DNA from: Synechococcus sp. WH 8020
Lineage (GTDB): Bacteria; Cyanobacteriota; Cyanobacteriia; PCC-6307; Cyanobiaceae
NCBI RefSeq assembly: GCF_001040845.1
Contig: NZ_CP011941.1
Span: forward strand, 1,497,676 to 1,561,675
DNA length: 64,000 nt
Reading direction: 5' to 3'
Position numbers and translations under genes: made by a program. This document shows positions 27,840 through 36,738 of the stretch, piece by piece. The notes beneath the pieces are model-generated. The model was not told where the DNA came from. It was given only the letters and a program-made list of their open reading frames with translations, and searched no databases. The number at the start of each line of letters is the position of its first letter. Positions within the stretch are counted from its first letter, which is position 1.

Positions 27840-28163
27840 ATGTCTAAGTCTCAATTACATGCTTTTATTGATCGAGCACGTAGTGACGAGCAATTTCGTG
27901 CTCGGCTCGCATCAATGAATCCACAACAGATCATAGAGTTTGCCGCGGAGAGTGGCTTTCAATTCTCAGACGAAATCAAAGGGAGATTTATCAATCGCTG
28001 GAAAGGCGTTTATTTCTGCCCTCAGGCCATTGAAGTTGGAAATCTATGTCCAGGATTAGTGCCACCTGGCTATAAAAATTTGATTCACTATGCTCAATCT
28101 ACATGTAGCTCTAAAACTCTTAAGGAAGAAGAATATGATTTCAGAGCAGGAGGCGTTTACTAG
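27840..28163 (+). CDS. Nif11-leader-like small protein of the CA4 island (unk10-like)
   Basis: 107 residues from the ATG at 27840 (MSKSQLHAFIDRARSDEQFR). An in-frame GTG at 27810 would add ten residues. The first 50 match the Nif11-derived leader pattern: L..F...A..D...R..L......IE.A...GF.F. The rest (FINRWKGVYFCPQAIEVGNL...YDFRAGGVY) is a private tail with two Cys and no Gly-Gly leader cut. Nif11 leaders normally guide peptide-modifying enzymes, none of which is nearby. I recall a gene of unknown function called unk10 in CA4 islands; this is the natural candidate by position. Confidence 0.7.
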   Translation: MSKSQLHAFIDRARSDEQFRARLASMNPQQIIEFAAESGFQFSDEIKGRFINRWKGVYFCPQAIEVGNLCPGLVPPGYKNLIHYAQSTCSSKTLKEEEYDFRAGGVY

Positions 28164-28561
28164 TCTTGGGAATTAAACTGGCCCATAAGAGACAAACCAT
28201 TTAATTTTCTCTGTCTTGCTTTTTAAAAAGCAATTCAAAAAATCTGATTTGCACTATTGGCTTCAATCAGCAAGAAGATAGTCACTCTGATTATCATTAG
28301 ATCTCTTAACCCTTAATCGAAACCACCACCAGCAAATAGGCAATGAGTGAATTATTGCTTACTTTTGATTTTCAACGTCAAGGCCTATTGCTCCTAACCC
28401 CAAAGGATAGACATTAAAGCTGTTACCAATAGCCTTAAACATTCAAAAACTGCACTTGATTCTTCATGCGAGATTTGCATTGAAAGGCTTTCTTCAAAGC
28501 AATTGCCAGACTACTCACTGTTATTTTTAAGGCCGTATTACAACGTGATGGATCACACAGA
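28164..28561. other. gene-free stretch after the CA4-like island, with palindrome
   Basis: About 400 AT-rich bases without a credible frame. It holds an 18-base perfect palindrome TTGCTTTTTAAAAAGCAA at 28216-28233, about 50 bases after the Nif11-like stop, which could end transcripts on either strand. It marks the right edge of the AT-rich block. Confidence 0.5.
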
Positions 28562-29344
28562 TTAAGTGTTAACAGCTATTGGCTTGTAGACCCTAGTCGT
28601 AATCAAAAGCGGATGAAAGACTTCGAGAAAGCGAGATTGTAACGTTCGAAAAAAGCAATCAACAAGGTCAGGATCATCAAAGTGAAAAGGATATTCGCCG
28701 CTATATCCTTTAAAGAAATACCAGTTCAATAAGGCCCGTCCGTCAGCATTCATCAATGAATGGAATTGCAGGAGCTGATCCGATGGAACAGGGAGGTGTT
28801 CCAAGACATCAAGGCAAACAACAGTATCGAAACGTTGACCGTTGAGATCGGCAAGATCACGATGAACGGACATTTTTTGATCCAAACCAAGAGCAACAGC
28901 CCTAGACCAGACGAAAGCCCTATTTTGTGGATTCAGATCAACAAAATGAACACGATCAACAGAATTCAATGCCGCTGCAGCCAAGGCATGGGTACCAATA
29001 CCTCCTCCAAAATCAAGGACTGTGCCTCGAGCAAAATCCTCCTGCAAACGAAGCGTGTCCGCGATGTAGTCAGAGCTGCTGAGATGCCATGCTGCTAATT
29101 CAAAGAGATGGCCTGTCCCCACGGTGCTCTCATAAAACTCCGTGGCTTGATCTGGTTGAAACGCCCCCGGATGCAGTGCGGCTAAATCATCCTTCCCATC
29201 GGGGAGGCGCTGATCCACCTGCTCCAACGTGAGCTGAAGGTGTTGAGCCAAATGGTCGCGAACAGAAAAGCCGTTGTCTAAAAAGGTCTCAATGTCCACT
29301 CGGGAAGAATTGCTCAGACTTTGCATCTTCTGCCGGACGAACAT
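28562..29344 (-). CDS. class I SAM-dependent methyltransferase
   Basis: About 260 residues from the ATG at 29344; another ATG at 29326 is possible. Motif I is GTVLDFGGGIGTHALAAA, the acidic end of beta-2 is VHFVDLNPQN, motif III region FDTVVCLDVLEHLPVP. The family uses S-adenosylmethionine; the substrate cannot be told. N-terminal 90 residues are helical and unassigned. It is divergent from truB with only 5 bases between ATG starts, which suggests that one of the two starts lies further downstream. Whether it belongs with the CA4 genes or was already next to truB is unclear. Confidence 0.82.
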   Translation of the reverse strand: MFVRQKMQSLSNSSRVDIETFLDNGFSVRDHLAQHLQLTLEQVDQRLPDGKDDLAALHPGAFQPDQATEFYESTVGTGHLFELAAWHLSSSDYIADTLRLQEDFARGTVLDFGGGIGTHALAAAALNSVDRVHFVDLNPQNRAFVWSRAVALGLDQKMSVHRDLADLNGQRFDTVVCLDVLEHLPVPSDQLLQFHSLMNADGRALLNWYFFKGYSGEYPFHFDDPDLVDCFFRTLQSRFLEVFHPLLITTRVYKPIAVNT

Positions 29345-29349
29345 CGTCA

Positions 29350-30294
29350 ATGTACGTGCAGGCCGGATGCCACATTCAGAACAGCTGCCACTGGACCCCC
29401 TTGGATGCACCACTCGGCTTCGTGGTGATCGACAAGCCCTCAGGTCTCACCTCCCACGCTTGCGTGAGCCGAATGCGTCGCGTGCTCCAAACCAAAAGAG
29501 TTGGTCATGGAGGAACCCTGGACCCAGCTGTGACCGGTGTTCTACCGATTGCCGTGGGCCAGGCCACCCGACTGCTTCCCTACCTGCCAGGCGAGAAAAC
29601 ATATCGAGGTGTGATCCAGCTGGGCACCAGCACCAACACCGATGACCTAGAGGGAGAGGTCGTTGCGATTCAGGCCTGGCCGGATTTAAGCCTGGAGGAG
29701 ATGGATCAGGCACTCAATCCCTTCCGCGGCAAACTCGAGCAGTGTCCTCCCCAGGTTTCAGCGGTTCATGTCAACGGCGAACGCGCCCATGCCAGGGCCC
29801 GCCGCGGTGAGGTGATGGACTTACCAGCACGAAGTGTGACCATCCACTCCCTCTCTCTTCAGCACTGGGATAGGAAGGAAGGCAAGCTCACCCTTGAAGT
29901 GCACTGCTCTGCTGGCACCTACATCCGGTCGTTGGCCAGAGATCTAGGCCAAGCCCTGGGATGCGGCGGCTGCCTGGGCTGGCTACGGCGCACCCAGGCG
30001 CTGGGATTCGTGGAGGCCCATGCAATTGCACTGCCCTTGCATCCCAATGAACAGAGCACTCCAGCAATGGAGCCACTAACCCTCATCCCTCCCCAACTCG
30101 CCTTGACCCACCTACCAATCCGAACGCTCTCCAAGCTCGAACGCAATGACTGGAGCTGCGGACGCACAATTCCCCATCAAAATGGTGATGGGCCCACCGT
30201 TGTTCTCAGTGAAGACAACATCATGCTGGGTATTGGAATCGCCAACGGCGAAGACCAGCTCAGACCCAAGGTCGTGTTTGAAGCGCGCGGCTGA
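29350..30294 (+). CDS. truB: tRNA pseudouridine(55) synthase
   Basis: Up to 314 residues; the family core starts [22 protein letters not shown], so a TTG at 29401 (giving [11 protein letters not shown]) is a strong alternative to the ATG at 29350. The catalytic Asp lies in [59 protein letters not shown] and [18 protein letters not shown] complete the signature. It makes pseudouridine 55 in tRNAs. In related genomes it usually follows rplU-rpmA; here an accessory block intervenes. Confidence 0.95.
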   Translation: MYVQAGCHIQNSCHWTPLDAPLGFVVIDKPSGLTSHACVSRMRRVLQTKRVGHGGTLDPAVTGVLPIAVGQATRLLPYLPGEKTYRGVIQLGTSTNTDDLEGEVVAIQAWPDLSLEEMDQALNPFRGKLEQCPPQVSAVHVNGERAHARARRGEVMDLPARSVTIHSLSLQHWDRKEGKLTLEVHCSAGTYIRSLARDLGQALGCGGCLGWLRRTQALGFVEAHAIALPLHPNEQSTPAMEPLTLIPPQLALTHLPIRTLSKLERNDWSCGRTIPHQNGDGPTVVLSEDNIMLGIGIANGEDQLRPKVVFEARG

Positions 30295-30311
30295 TCCCAA
30301 TCCTTCTCCCT

Positions 30312-31052
30312 ATGGCTGGCCACAGCAAATGGTCTCAGATCAAACGCACCAAGGCGGTGATAGATGGGAAGCGAGGTGCTCTTTTCACCAGGCTTGGGCG
30401 CGAGATCACCGTGGCCGCCCGCAACGGAGCTGACCCCAACGGGAATTTTCAACTCCGAACAGCCATCACGAAAGCCCGTTCGGCAGGATTACCAGCAGGC
30501 AACATTGAGCGGGCCATTGCCAAAGGATCGGGCCAAGGGGAGGCAGGATCCAGCCTGGAATTGATTCGATACGAGGGGTATGGCCCTGAAGGCATGGCAG
30601 TCCTAGTGGAAGCACTCAGCGACAACCGAAATCGCACGGCGGCCGAAGTGCGTCTGGCGTTCAGCAAACACGGAGGAAAGCTCGGTGAAACCGGTTGCGT
30701 GAGTTATCTCTTTGAACATCGCAGCGAGGTGCGACTCGAAGGACATTGCGAAGAAGAACCACTGTTAGAGAATCTTCTCGAACTCGAGGCAGAGGGATAT
30801 ATCTTGCAAAGTGATGGAAGCACCATGGTTCATGGTGGCTTCGAGGCTCTCGAACAGCTTCAACAAGGGCTGCATGATCGTGGGTGGAACGTATTGGATT
30901 GGGAGCACTGCTGGCACCCCTTGGCACTTTTGGAGATCGAAGACCCAGATCTTGAAGAAAGCTGCCAACGCTTACAAGAAGCCTTGGAGTCGCTCGATGA
31001 TGTCTGCAACGTGAGCACCAACCTTGCACCAATCGAATCGTCCCAAAATTAG
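30312..31052 (+). CDS. yebC: YebC/PmpR/TACO1-family protein
   Basis: 246 residues. The N-terminus [38 protein letters not shown] is the universal YebC block, then [18 protein letters not shown] and [29 protein letters not shown]. The family is described as transcription regulators and, more recently, as ribosome-associated factors easing polyproline translation. Only 17 bases behind truB, so likely one transcript. Confidence 0.95.
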   Translation: MAGHSKWSQIKRTKAVIDGKRGALFTRLGREITVAARNGADPNGNFQLRTAITKARSAGLPAGNIERAIAKGSGQGEAGSSLELIRYEGYGPEGMAVLVEALSDNRNRTAAEVRLAFSKHGGKLGETGCVSYLFEHRSEVRLEGHCEEEPLLENLLELEAEGYILQSDGSTMVHGGFEALEQLQQGLHDRGWNVLDWEHCWHPLALLEIEDPDLEESCQRLQEALESLDDVCNVSTNLAPIESSQN

Positions 31053-31731
31053 AAAAACTTGTTTGTCAATAACTTGTCCTAAAAGTGAAAATTCAGCGAA
31101 GGTGCATCGATGGAGAACGGGTTTACGCAACCAAAGCAAGAACCAAAATCACGAACGCCCCAATACTTCGATCTCCCCATTACAAACAAACTGAAGGCTG
31201 AAACCCAGCAGCTATTTCCCTTCAAAGCCGTGCAATGCAAACCTCTTGCCAAGCCCTGTAGCCTTCAGCATCATTGGCTGATTTGTGCGATAGAGCACCA
31301 CATGCATCTGTGATCATGGAATCATCATCGCTTAAATAAACAGGTCTAGTGACCACCAAATTCCTTGACAAGGTTTAATCCAAGCACATGAACAGCCAGA
31401 AAAGCATTGGACAGTCAAAGCAGGAGCGGATAGCTTTGCTGCTTATTTGATTCACATACCGGTTCTGGCTGGAGCCATGATTAGATTGTATTCATTAGGA
31501 GTAAAGAACATCTGGTCACTCGGGTTGTGATCAACTGCAACAGCTATCTTATTCTCATTTTTTATAAGCAACCAGCTGTGTAAAACCCTGTCGTTAGAAC
31601 AATCATCCAATCACTTTTCGTGCGTGACCATAAACCGCAAAACGCAGCAACAACGCCAATCGCTGTATCACAGGCTACACGTGCTCTCGGCAAACCATGC
31701 AAAATGAAGACGTCTTCATTAATGAGCATTC
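31053..31731. other. 680-base stretch without a convincing gene
   Basis: Contains a 67-codon frame at 31110-31313 (MENGFTQPKQEPKSRTPQYF...) with a weak GAAGG ribosome site and a poor, His-rich end; I consider it doubtful. Otherwise only short frames of about 20 codons are seen. The base composition is AT-richer than the flanking truB-yebC. Confidence 0.4.
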
Positions 31732-32004
31732 ATGACCTTTTTGATGCATTGGACATTCAAAACTGGTTACCACGCAATTGCGGCGAAAAAGTTTTTATCA
31801 ACAGGTGCGCCATTCCCGGAATGCAAATCATGGAAGCGGTTTCACGGTCCTGGCTCGGTAGAAGGCTGGATTTTGGTTGAAGCAGATAATGCTGATGCCT
31901 GCTACGAACACGCGGCTGAATGGGCAGAGTGCTTGGACTGGGAAGTAACACCTGTTCATACTGACGACCAGGCAGGTCCCTTCATGGCCAAGGTTTACAG
32001 CTGA
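31732..32004 (+). CDS. DUF3303-like protein
   Basis: 90 residues: MTFLMHWTFKTGYHAIAAKK, then FLSTGAPFPECKSWKRFHGPGSVEGWILVEADNADACYEHAAEWAECLDWEVTPVHTDDQAGPFMAKVYS. It matches DUF3303, a small ferredoxin-like alpha/beta barrel fold common in marine picocyanobacteria, function unknown. His and Trp residues line the predicted core. Good core-like codon use in a sparsely coding stretch. A frame in another register upstream looks like noise. Confidence 0.8.
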   Translation: MTFLMHWTFKTGYHAIAAKKFLSTGAPFPECKSWKRFHGPGSVEGWILVEADNADACYEHAAEWAECLDWEVTPVHTDDQAGPFMAKVYS

Positions 32005-32147
32005 TCTCCACCCTAAGAAAGGAACGCCCGCCAACAGCTGATCCTTTGTTGTGCGGGATCTATTCCTTCCGATGGGCCGCCTCCAGATATCATTTGATCT
32101 ACAAAAGATTTTGCATTAGCATGATTAAAGACAGCTAAGACCAAGAA

Positions 32148-32648
32148 ATGAACACTGCCTCAACAACAAAATATTTCAGAAGTAGACGAACAACTCAAAT
32201 ATTCTCCTCTTTATCTTTATCCCTTACATTATCACTATTGTCACCATTACTTGCAAAAAGCCATGACGAGCATTCTACAAGCCATGGAGTCAAGATTGAA
32301 GAATTAGCAAACTCCAGCAAAATGTGGAATGGCAACATGCTGCCTAATTATCCCGATGGGCAGCCCAAGATCAAAATCCTTCGGATCCAAGTGCCAAGCG
32401 GAATGACCTTACCCTGGCACTACCATCCTGTGATCAATGCAGCAGTGATTCTAGAAGGGACATTAGAACTCAAATTAAAAGATGGCAGTCAAAAGATTTA
32501 CAGAAAAGGTGATGCTTTGATTGAAGTCGTCAACACGATTCATGCCGGGACAGCCTTAGGCAATGTAGATGTAGATCTAATTGTTTTTTATGCGGGAGAG
32601 AAGGCAATGCCCACAACAGTTCTCACTCATCCGCAGACCAGTCCGTAA
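32148..32648 (+). CDS. exported cupin-domain protein
   Basis: 166 residues. Leader: basic start SRRTTQIF then SSLSLSLTLSLLSPLLAKS, a signal peptide. The mature part is a single cupin: LPWHYHPVINAAVILEGTLELKLKDG (HxH and Glu metal ligands), IYRKGDALIEVVNTIHAGTALG (second motif with His). Periplasmic cupins may act as dioxygenases, isomerases or sensors; no substrate can be assigned. Stands alone with about 140 bases upstream. Confidence 0.85.
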   Translation: MNTASTTKYFRSRRTTQIFSSLSLSLTLSLLSPLLAKSHDEHSTSHGVKIEELANSSKMWNGNMLPNYPDGQPKIKILRIQVPSGMTLPWHYHPVINAAVILEGTLELKLKDGSQKIYRKGDALIEVVNTIHAGTALGNVDVDLIVFYAGEKAMPTTVLTHPQTSP

Positions 32649-32782
32649 CAAGCAGCACTGGGTACTGGTCAGCAATCCTTGATAGAAATCTGCATCTGCA
32701 CAGATAGAAACAATCACCGGTTAAAAACATAACAGTCCATGGAACTTAGGGATGGAATGGCATCACCGAACAGGAACACCCC

Positions 32783-32932
32783 TTATTCATCACACTCCTG
32801 CTCATCAGCTTTCAAGTGTTCAAGCAAATGTGAATACCAATTACCATAGGCAATGGCATCCTCCTTTGCAACTTCATTGGCTTCTATTGCCGCAAGTAAT
32901 CGATATGCAGCGGCCCGTTGTTTTTGATCCAC
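32783..32932 (-). CDS. small protein, 49 residues, GTG start
   Basis: Reads VDQKQRAAAYRLLAAIEANE, then VAKEDAIAYGNWYSHLLEHLKADEQECDE, an amphipathic helical protein. A ribosome site AGGGGG lies about 8 bases before the GTG at 32932 and overlaps the stop of the upstream minus-strand frame, so the two are probably coupled. No family recognised. Confidence 0.6.
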   Translation of the reverse strand: MDQKQRAAAYRLLAAIEANEVAKEDAIAYGNWYSHLLEHLKADEQECDE

Positions 32933-32938
32933 TTTCGC

Positions 32939-33199
32939 TTACCCCCTAATCATGGAGAGAAAACGAAGCGAAGTAGGTGCTGTCATCTCAGACACAAAAT
33001 TCGCGAAACAGATCTCCATCTGGCAATCATTGGGTTCACACTTAAAGGGAACAGACATCAACTCAATGAGCTCTCTTCGCTCTTTCTTCACAACAAAGAA
33101 TGGCAATTCAGACATCAAAGACAAAAATTTAGCCGTACAACTATTATCGCCCAAGGCCCTCCAAAAAGGCTCCCCCAAACGGGTGACAACAAACACCAT
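32939..33199 (-). CDS. small protein, 86 residues, unknown (tentative)
   Basis: From the ATG at 33199: MVFVVTRLGEPFWRALGDNS, TAKFLSLMSELPFFVVKKERRELIELMSVPFKCEPNDCQMEICFAN. Natural hydrophobic/charged alternation and three Cys. An opposite-strand frame of 83 codons covers the same DNA, but its composition is worse. Support comes from the tight coupling with the 49-residue gene behind it. GGGTGAG stands before the ATG as a possible ribosome site. Confidence 0.45.
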   Translation of the reverse strand: MVFVVTRLGEPFWRALGDNSCTAKFLSLMSELPFFVVKKERRELIELMSVPFKCEPNDCQMEICFANFVSEMTAPTSLRFLSMIRG

Positions 33200-33389
33200 T
33201 TGACTCACCCATTCAGGGGAGAAAGAACCATTGCGGCATCAAAGCAACCCTGGTTAGAGCTTAGAGCTGACACCTAGAATTCAATCAACCATTAAAATTA
33301 AATTCCACAAACAACATCAAAGACAGGCAATGAAGACCGCTAAACTTGACACAAGCAAAGACGCATTCAGCTGAAATGGGAGAAGAACA

Positions 33390-33545
33390 TTGAAAATCAG
33401 TCAACGAATGCAAGCCAAGATCAGTGATCTGCTCGACAAAGTCAGACGAAGAATTGCCTACGTACCAGCCGTGGCTGATACAATTTCAGCCATGAAAGAT
33501 CTTGGCATAGACCTGAAAGAGGAGAACAACAACAACAACACATGA
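33390..33545 (+). CDS. small helical protein, 51 residues, TTG start
   Basis: Reads MKISQRMQAKISDLLDKVRR, RIAYVPAVADTISAMKDLGIDLKEENNNNNT. The TTG at 33390 is preceded by GGAGAAG at good spacing; an ATG at 33408 is the alternative. Helical, basic then acidic, with a (AAC)n run giving five Asn at the end. No family recognised. Confidence 0.5.
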   Translation: MKISQRMQAKISDLLDKVRRRIAYVPAVADTISAMKDLGIDLKEENNNNNT

Positions 33546-33613
33546 GCTTCTGTAGGGGCAAAGCATCTGGATAAACGCTTCAATCTTGGTCTTGCCATCC
33601 TCATTCCAAGTAT

Positions 33614-34159
33614 TCAGCAGTCAATCTCAAGCTCTCCAAAAACCCCAGATCCATGCAGTTCCTTGAGAAACCAACTATCACAACCACCGTGTCCTGTTTG
33701 ACCAAGGGGCTTTTCGATCTTTAGGAATCCCCAAGTCCGATAAAGCCGTTGAGCCGCCACCATTGCTGAAAGAGTTTCGAGATAAATCCAGCGATAGTTC
33801 AACACGCGAGCCTGTTCCAACAGGTTCGCCATAAGCCGGCAACCAACACCCTTCCCCCGTGCTGAAGGAGCTAAGTACATTTTCTGCAATTCGCAAGTAG
33901 CTTCCACACCACTTAAAGGGCCAATTCCAGCTCCTCCGAGAATATTCCCACCCTCTACTGCCACGTAATAAATCCATCCAGAGGCGGCGTAGGTCTTGCT
34001 CATGGCATCAAGCTCCGGATCTTGCCAAGCAAAACCGGGGCGATCAGCACCAAATTCAACAAGTGCGGCCCGAATCACTCCGGACAAGGCCGTTTCATCC
34101 AAATGATGTATCGGCCGAAGCTCTATATCTTGCCCTTCACTCAAAAGGATGACCTCCAA
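33614..34159 (-). CDS. GNAT-family N-acetyltransferase
   Basis: 181 residues. The acetyl-CoA motif A is MYLAPSARGKGVGCRLMANLLEQAR (R.KG.G), followed by WIYLETLSAMVAAQRLYRTWGFLKIEKP, typical for small-molecule or protein acetyltransferases. IYYVAVEGGNILGGAGIGPLSG precedes it. Substrate unknown. Isolated on the minus strand. Confidence 0.9.
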   Translation of the reverse strand: MEVILLSEGQDIELRPIHHLDETALSGVIRAALVEFGADRPGFAWQDPELDAMSKTYAASGWIYYVAVEGGNILGGAGIGPLSGVEATCELQKMYLAPSARGKGVGCRLMANLLEQARVLNYRWIYLETLSAMVAAQRLYRTWGFLKIEKPLGQTGHGGCDSWFLKELHGSGVFGELEIDC

Positions 34160-34412
34160 AATGCGTGACCTCCAAGAGGTTCATCAGGACAACCTCAATG
34201 AGCAAGCTCTGATGGAAGACAGCATCGCCAAAACAAACACTCATAGAAATCAATGACAAAACTATATGCAAAACAGCCAAAGCCCGAGGAAATCAATCAT
34301 GGATCCCATGCATTCAGTAGTTTTAGTATGACAAGTGCTTCCAGAGCAACAAAAGCTGGAGCACTAGACCCCAAATGCCTTTCATGCTAGGTTCTTGAAA
34401 CATATAATCAAC

Positions 34413-34589
34413 ATGCTGGATATTTTACCTGGATATTATATTGTTTTCTTGGCTTTGGGGCTGGCAGCAGTTCTAGTGGTCTTTTTCTATTCTTTTACAC
34501 GAAATTCCAAGTACGAAGTGCAGCAGCGAGCCAAAAAAATTCAGCAAAAGAGGCAAGAAGAGAATCAAATCAAATCAGACACTGAATGA
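34413..34589 (+). CDS. small single-TM membrane protein
   Basis: 58 residues from the ATG at 34413: MLDILPGYYIVFLALGLAAV, LVVFFYSFTRNSKYEVQQRAKKIQQKRQEENQIKSDTE. One TM followed by a highly basic/acidic cytoplasmic coiled helix. A TTG at 34395 could add six residues. No family recognised; small peptides of this shape often dock to photosystem or respiratory complexes. Confidence 0.65.
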   Translation: MLDILPGYYIVFLALGLAAVLVVFFYSFTRNSKYEVQQRAKKIQQKRQEENQIKSDTE

Positions 34590-35438
34590 TCTCCAAGGGA
34601 TGAGTGGGCCAGAACACCAATTGCCGCTCAGAACGAAAGCAGCCGTTCCATTCCTGGTCTTGGATGCCTGTGCTCCGCCCTTTCCCTGAGAAGAACGCTT
34701 TACTCGGTCTGCGTTTGACCTGAGCCGGGCCAGGCAATAATGCCATCCCACTATTCAAGCGAGAACAAAATCCGAGCCATTCCTAATCTCATCGGTTTTG
34801 GCTCTGATAGCAACGCGCCACACTTGCTGTATCGAGATCGGAGGAGCCATGACGGCCGATACTCCATCTGCACCGAAACAGGTGCCCTAAGGAGTTCAAC
34901 CACTCACCACTTAGGAACCAGGCCCCAGGCGCCAGACGCTTCGCACTCCTCTTTCAGTTCACTGTTGTCGTTTCGAGGTTCACGCTTCTCCGATACACAT
35001 TCACTGAAGATTGGTTAGCGATATGCACAAACGAGCGAGCTAGGCCGTCTCTTCCATCCGGGAGGTGCGGCCTCTCAAATTTCGAAATTCCAATCAAATT
35101 CATAGACTAATATTTGGGTGCTTTCTTGTTAATTAGGCATCAGCTCCAAACCAAAAGCAACAAAAGACAAGGCGAGCTTTTCATGATCAAGCAAGCAACA
35201 TACTGATCAGCAATAGATATAAACTGATCCGCAACCCTAGGCATGTAGACATGCTAGACAGAGTCGCAAAGCTCAGTCAATACAGACCCCTAAAATCAAA
35301 ACCCTCTCGAAAGCTGTCAAAGCAATAGGTAAAATAGAACCAACGAATAGGATCAAGCAGAAGCTCTACACTGCATTATCACCTCACTTCCTTTCACTTT
35401 GTGAATACAAACAATAAACCCCTGCGCGTGCAAAGCGT
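34590..35438. other. 850-base stretch with no convincing gene
   Basis: Several weak frames occur: minus-strand 34570-34758, 62 codons, ending PTHPLEIIQCLI, the most protein-like; and plus-strand 34740-35018, low complexity Ser/His-rich. Neither has a clear ribosome site. Around 35042-35076 an imperfect hairpin AGGCCG...CGGCCT is present with no T-run. The rest is AT-rich. Confidence 0.4.
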
Positions 35439-35642
35439 TTATTTTCTTCCCGTCAGCTCATCCCAGCTAACCTCAGTCGCAACATCTTCAAACTCTTGAC
35501 TCAATCGATGGCGAGGAATCTGAGGACAATCAGAGAGGGAGGACTGCTCAATGGCCTTGGAATGGCTTAATACGAACCTACTTAGAGGCACCTGTTTTGC
35601 ATCAATAGAATCAAACTCATCGCTATATTTACCGGGAGCCAT
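35439..35642 (-). CDS. small acidic protein, 67 residues (tentative)
   Basis: MAPGKYSDEFDSIDAKQVPL SRFVLSHSKAIEQSSL...FEDVATEVSWDELTGRK. Soluble, acidic, no known family. It sits 45 bases after a better-supported helical gene on the same strand and could share its transcript. No strong ribosome site seen. Confidence 0.45.
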   Translation of the reverse strand: MAPGKYSDEFDSIDAKQVPLSRFVLSHSKAIEQSSLSDCPQIPRHRLSQEFEDVATEVSWDELTGRK

Positions 35643-35686
35643 AAATCCAGCCTCAAAAAAGTGTAGGACAACTAGTGGGTATTGGA

Positions 35687-35983
35687 TTATTGAGCCTGCT
35701 CAATTCCATCGCGATAGTCATCTAACAGTAAGGACACTCCATTAAAGTAAGCACACAGTTCACCACGCAACTGTGCATAATAGCTCAAAGCCTCGTTACT
35801 GTAGGCCTTACTCATTTCCTTCAAAAGGTTGTCAGTAATTCTATCCAATGCCTGATGGGCGACCACAAGGTCTACATGGATCAGGTCCCTCCTTTCATTC
35901 GAAGAGATTGGATCATTACTACCAGAAGAACAGCGAGAATTAGCCTCTAACAACTGCTGTCGAAATGCTTCAATTTCGCTCAT
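35687..35983 (-). CDS. helical protein, 98 residues, unknown
   Basis: From the ATG at 35983: MSEIEAFRQQLLEANSRCSS, then RRDLIHVDLVVAHQALDRITDNLLKEMSKAYSNEALSYYAQLRGELCAYFNGVSLLLDDYRDGIEQAQ. Three predicted amphipathic helices. An ATG at 36007 would add MKQRVHDP. I do not recognise a family, but composition supports a real gene. Confidence 0.6.
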   Translation of the reverse strand: MSEIEAFRQQLLEANSRCSSGSNDPISSNERRDLIHVDLVVAHQALDRITDNLLKEMSKAYSNEALSYYAQLRGELCAYFNGVSLLLDDYRDGIEQAQ

Positions 35984-36007
35984 CGGATCATGAACCCGTT
36001 GCTTCAA

Positions 36008-36502
36008 AAAAATATGACATCGGTTTCTACCATCCTGGTTAATTCAGATACATAACAAGGTGTTAGAGAACACGCATCATAAAATATCCGAGGCCCATAG
36101 CTGCCTGTCCAGAGCATCCGGCCAAGACTGGGCTGGCCATGCCTTATTTCGTAGATCAAACCAGACTGAATCGGACCCATTCACCGAACATTGAATCAAC
36201 AAAGCCAAAGGGGGCAACCACAATATTTTCCTCTAAAGGCCCTGTTTCAAACGGTTCATTGCTTTATTAAGGAGTGACAACCTCTCTCCTGAAGGCAGTT
36301 TTCGCTTTTCAGGCGAGAGGCATAAGAGCCACTCCACCACACAAATCAACTCCCAAAAAGCAGAGCACAATTTGCATCAATAGCTACAAATTCACCAAAG
36401 GTCAAAATACTCATCACAGAGATTCAGCATCAGGCTTAACCAAAAACGATCATCCGGGTAACAACCAATACGCCCCCTTATGACGATCACGGGGCATGGT
36501 GA
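36008..36502. other. 500-base stretch with no convincing gene
   Basis: A 69-codon plus frame at 36274-36483 is Thr/Ser/His-rich without a ribosome site and is not credible. A short inverted repeat GGCCA...TGGCC lies near 36120-36140. Nothing else seen. Confidence 0.4.
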
Positions 36503-36622
36503 ATGGACAACAGTATTAGCTCTATGGAATTATTCGTTGGCATCTGCATCATCCCATTCCTGAGCGCTCTATTCATTCAAGCCGGTCAAGATGAAAACTC
36601 TGAAGATCATGATTTCCTCTAA
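36503..36622 (+). CDS. small membrane peptide, 39 residues (tentative)
   Basis: MDNSISSMELFVGICIIPFL, SALFIQAGQDENSEDHDFL. A single short TM of about 18 residues with an acidic tail. The internal ATG at 36524 is an alternative start. The shape is that of small photosynthetic subunits, but I cannot assign one. No clear ribosome site. Confidence 0.4.
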   Translation: MDNSISSMELFVGICIIPFLSALFIQAGQDENSEDHDFL

Positions 36623-36738
36623 ATAATGCCGTTAAAAACTTTTTTCAAGCTGGTTTTCATAATACATTTTAATCCAACTTGACCCCGCAAAAGGGGGATG
36701 CCGTCTAAGCGACTCGAAAACATTTACTCTTTGATGGA

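Noticed and set aside
33522-33542. (AAC)n run as a possible microsatellite or CRISPR-like repeat
   Set aside because: Only five or six triplets inside a small coding frame; no spacer-repeat structure. No CRISPR array was seen anywhere in the window.
34740-35018. 92-codon plus frame
   Set aside because: Ser/His-rich and lacks a ribosome site; flanking DNA is non-coding.
36274-36483. 69-codon plus frame
   Set aside because: Thr/Ser/His/Lys-rich with an unnatural composition and no ribosome site.
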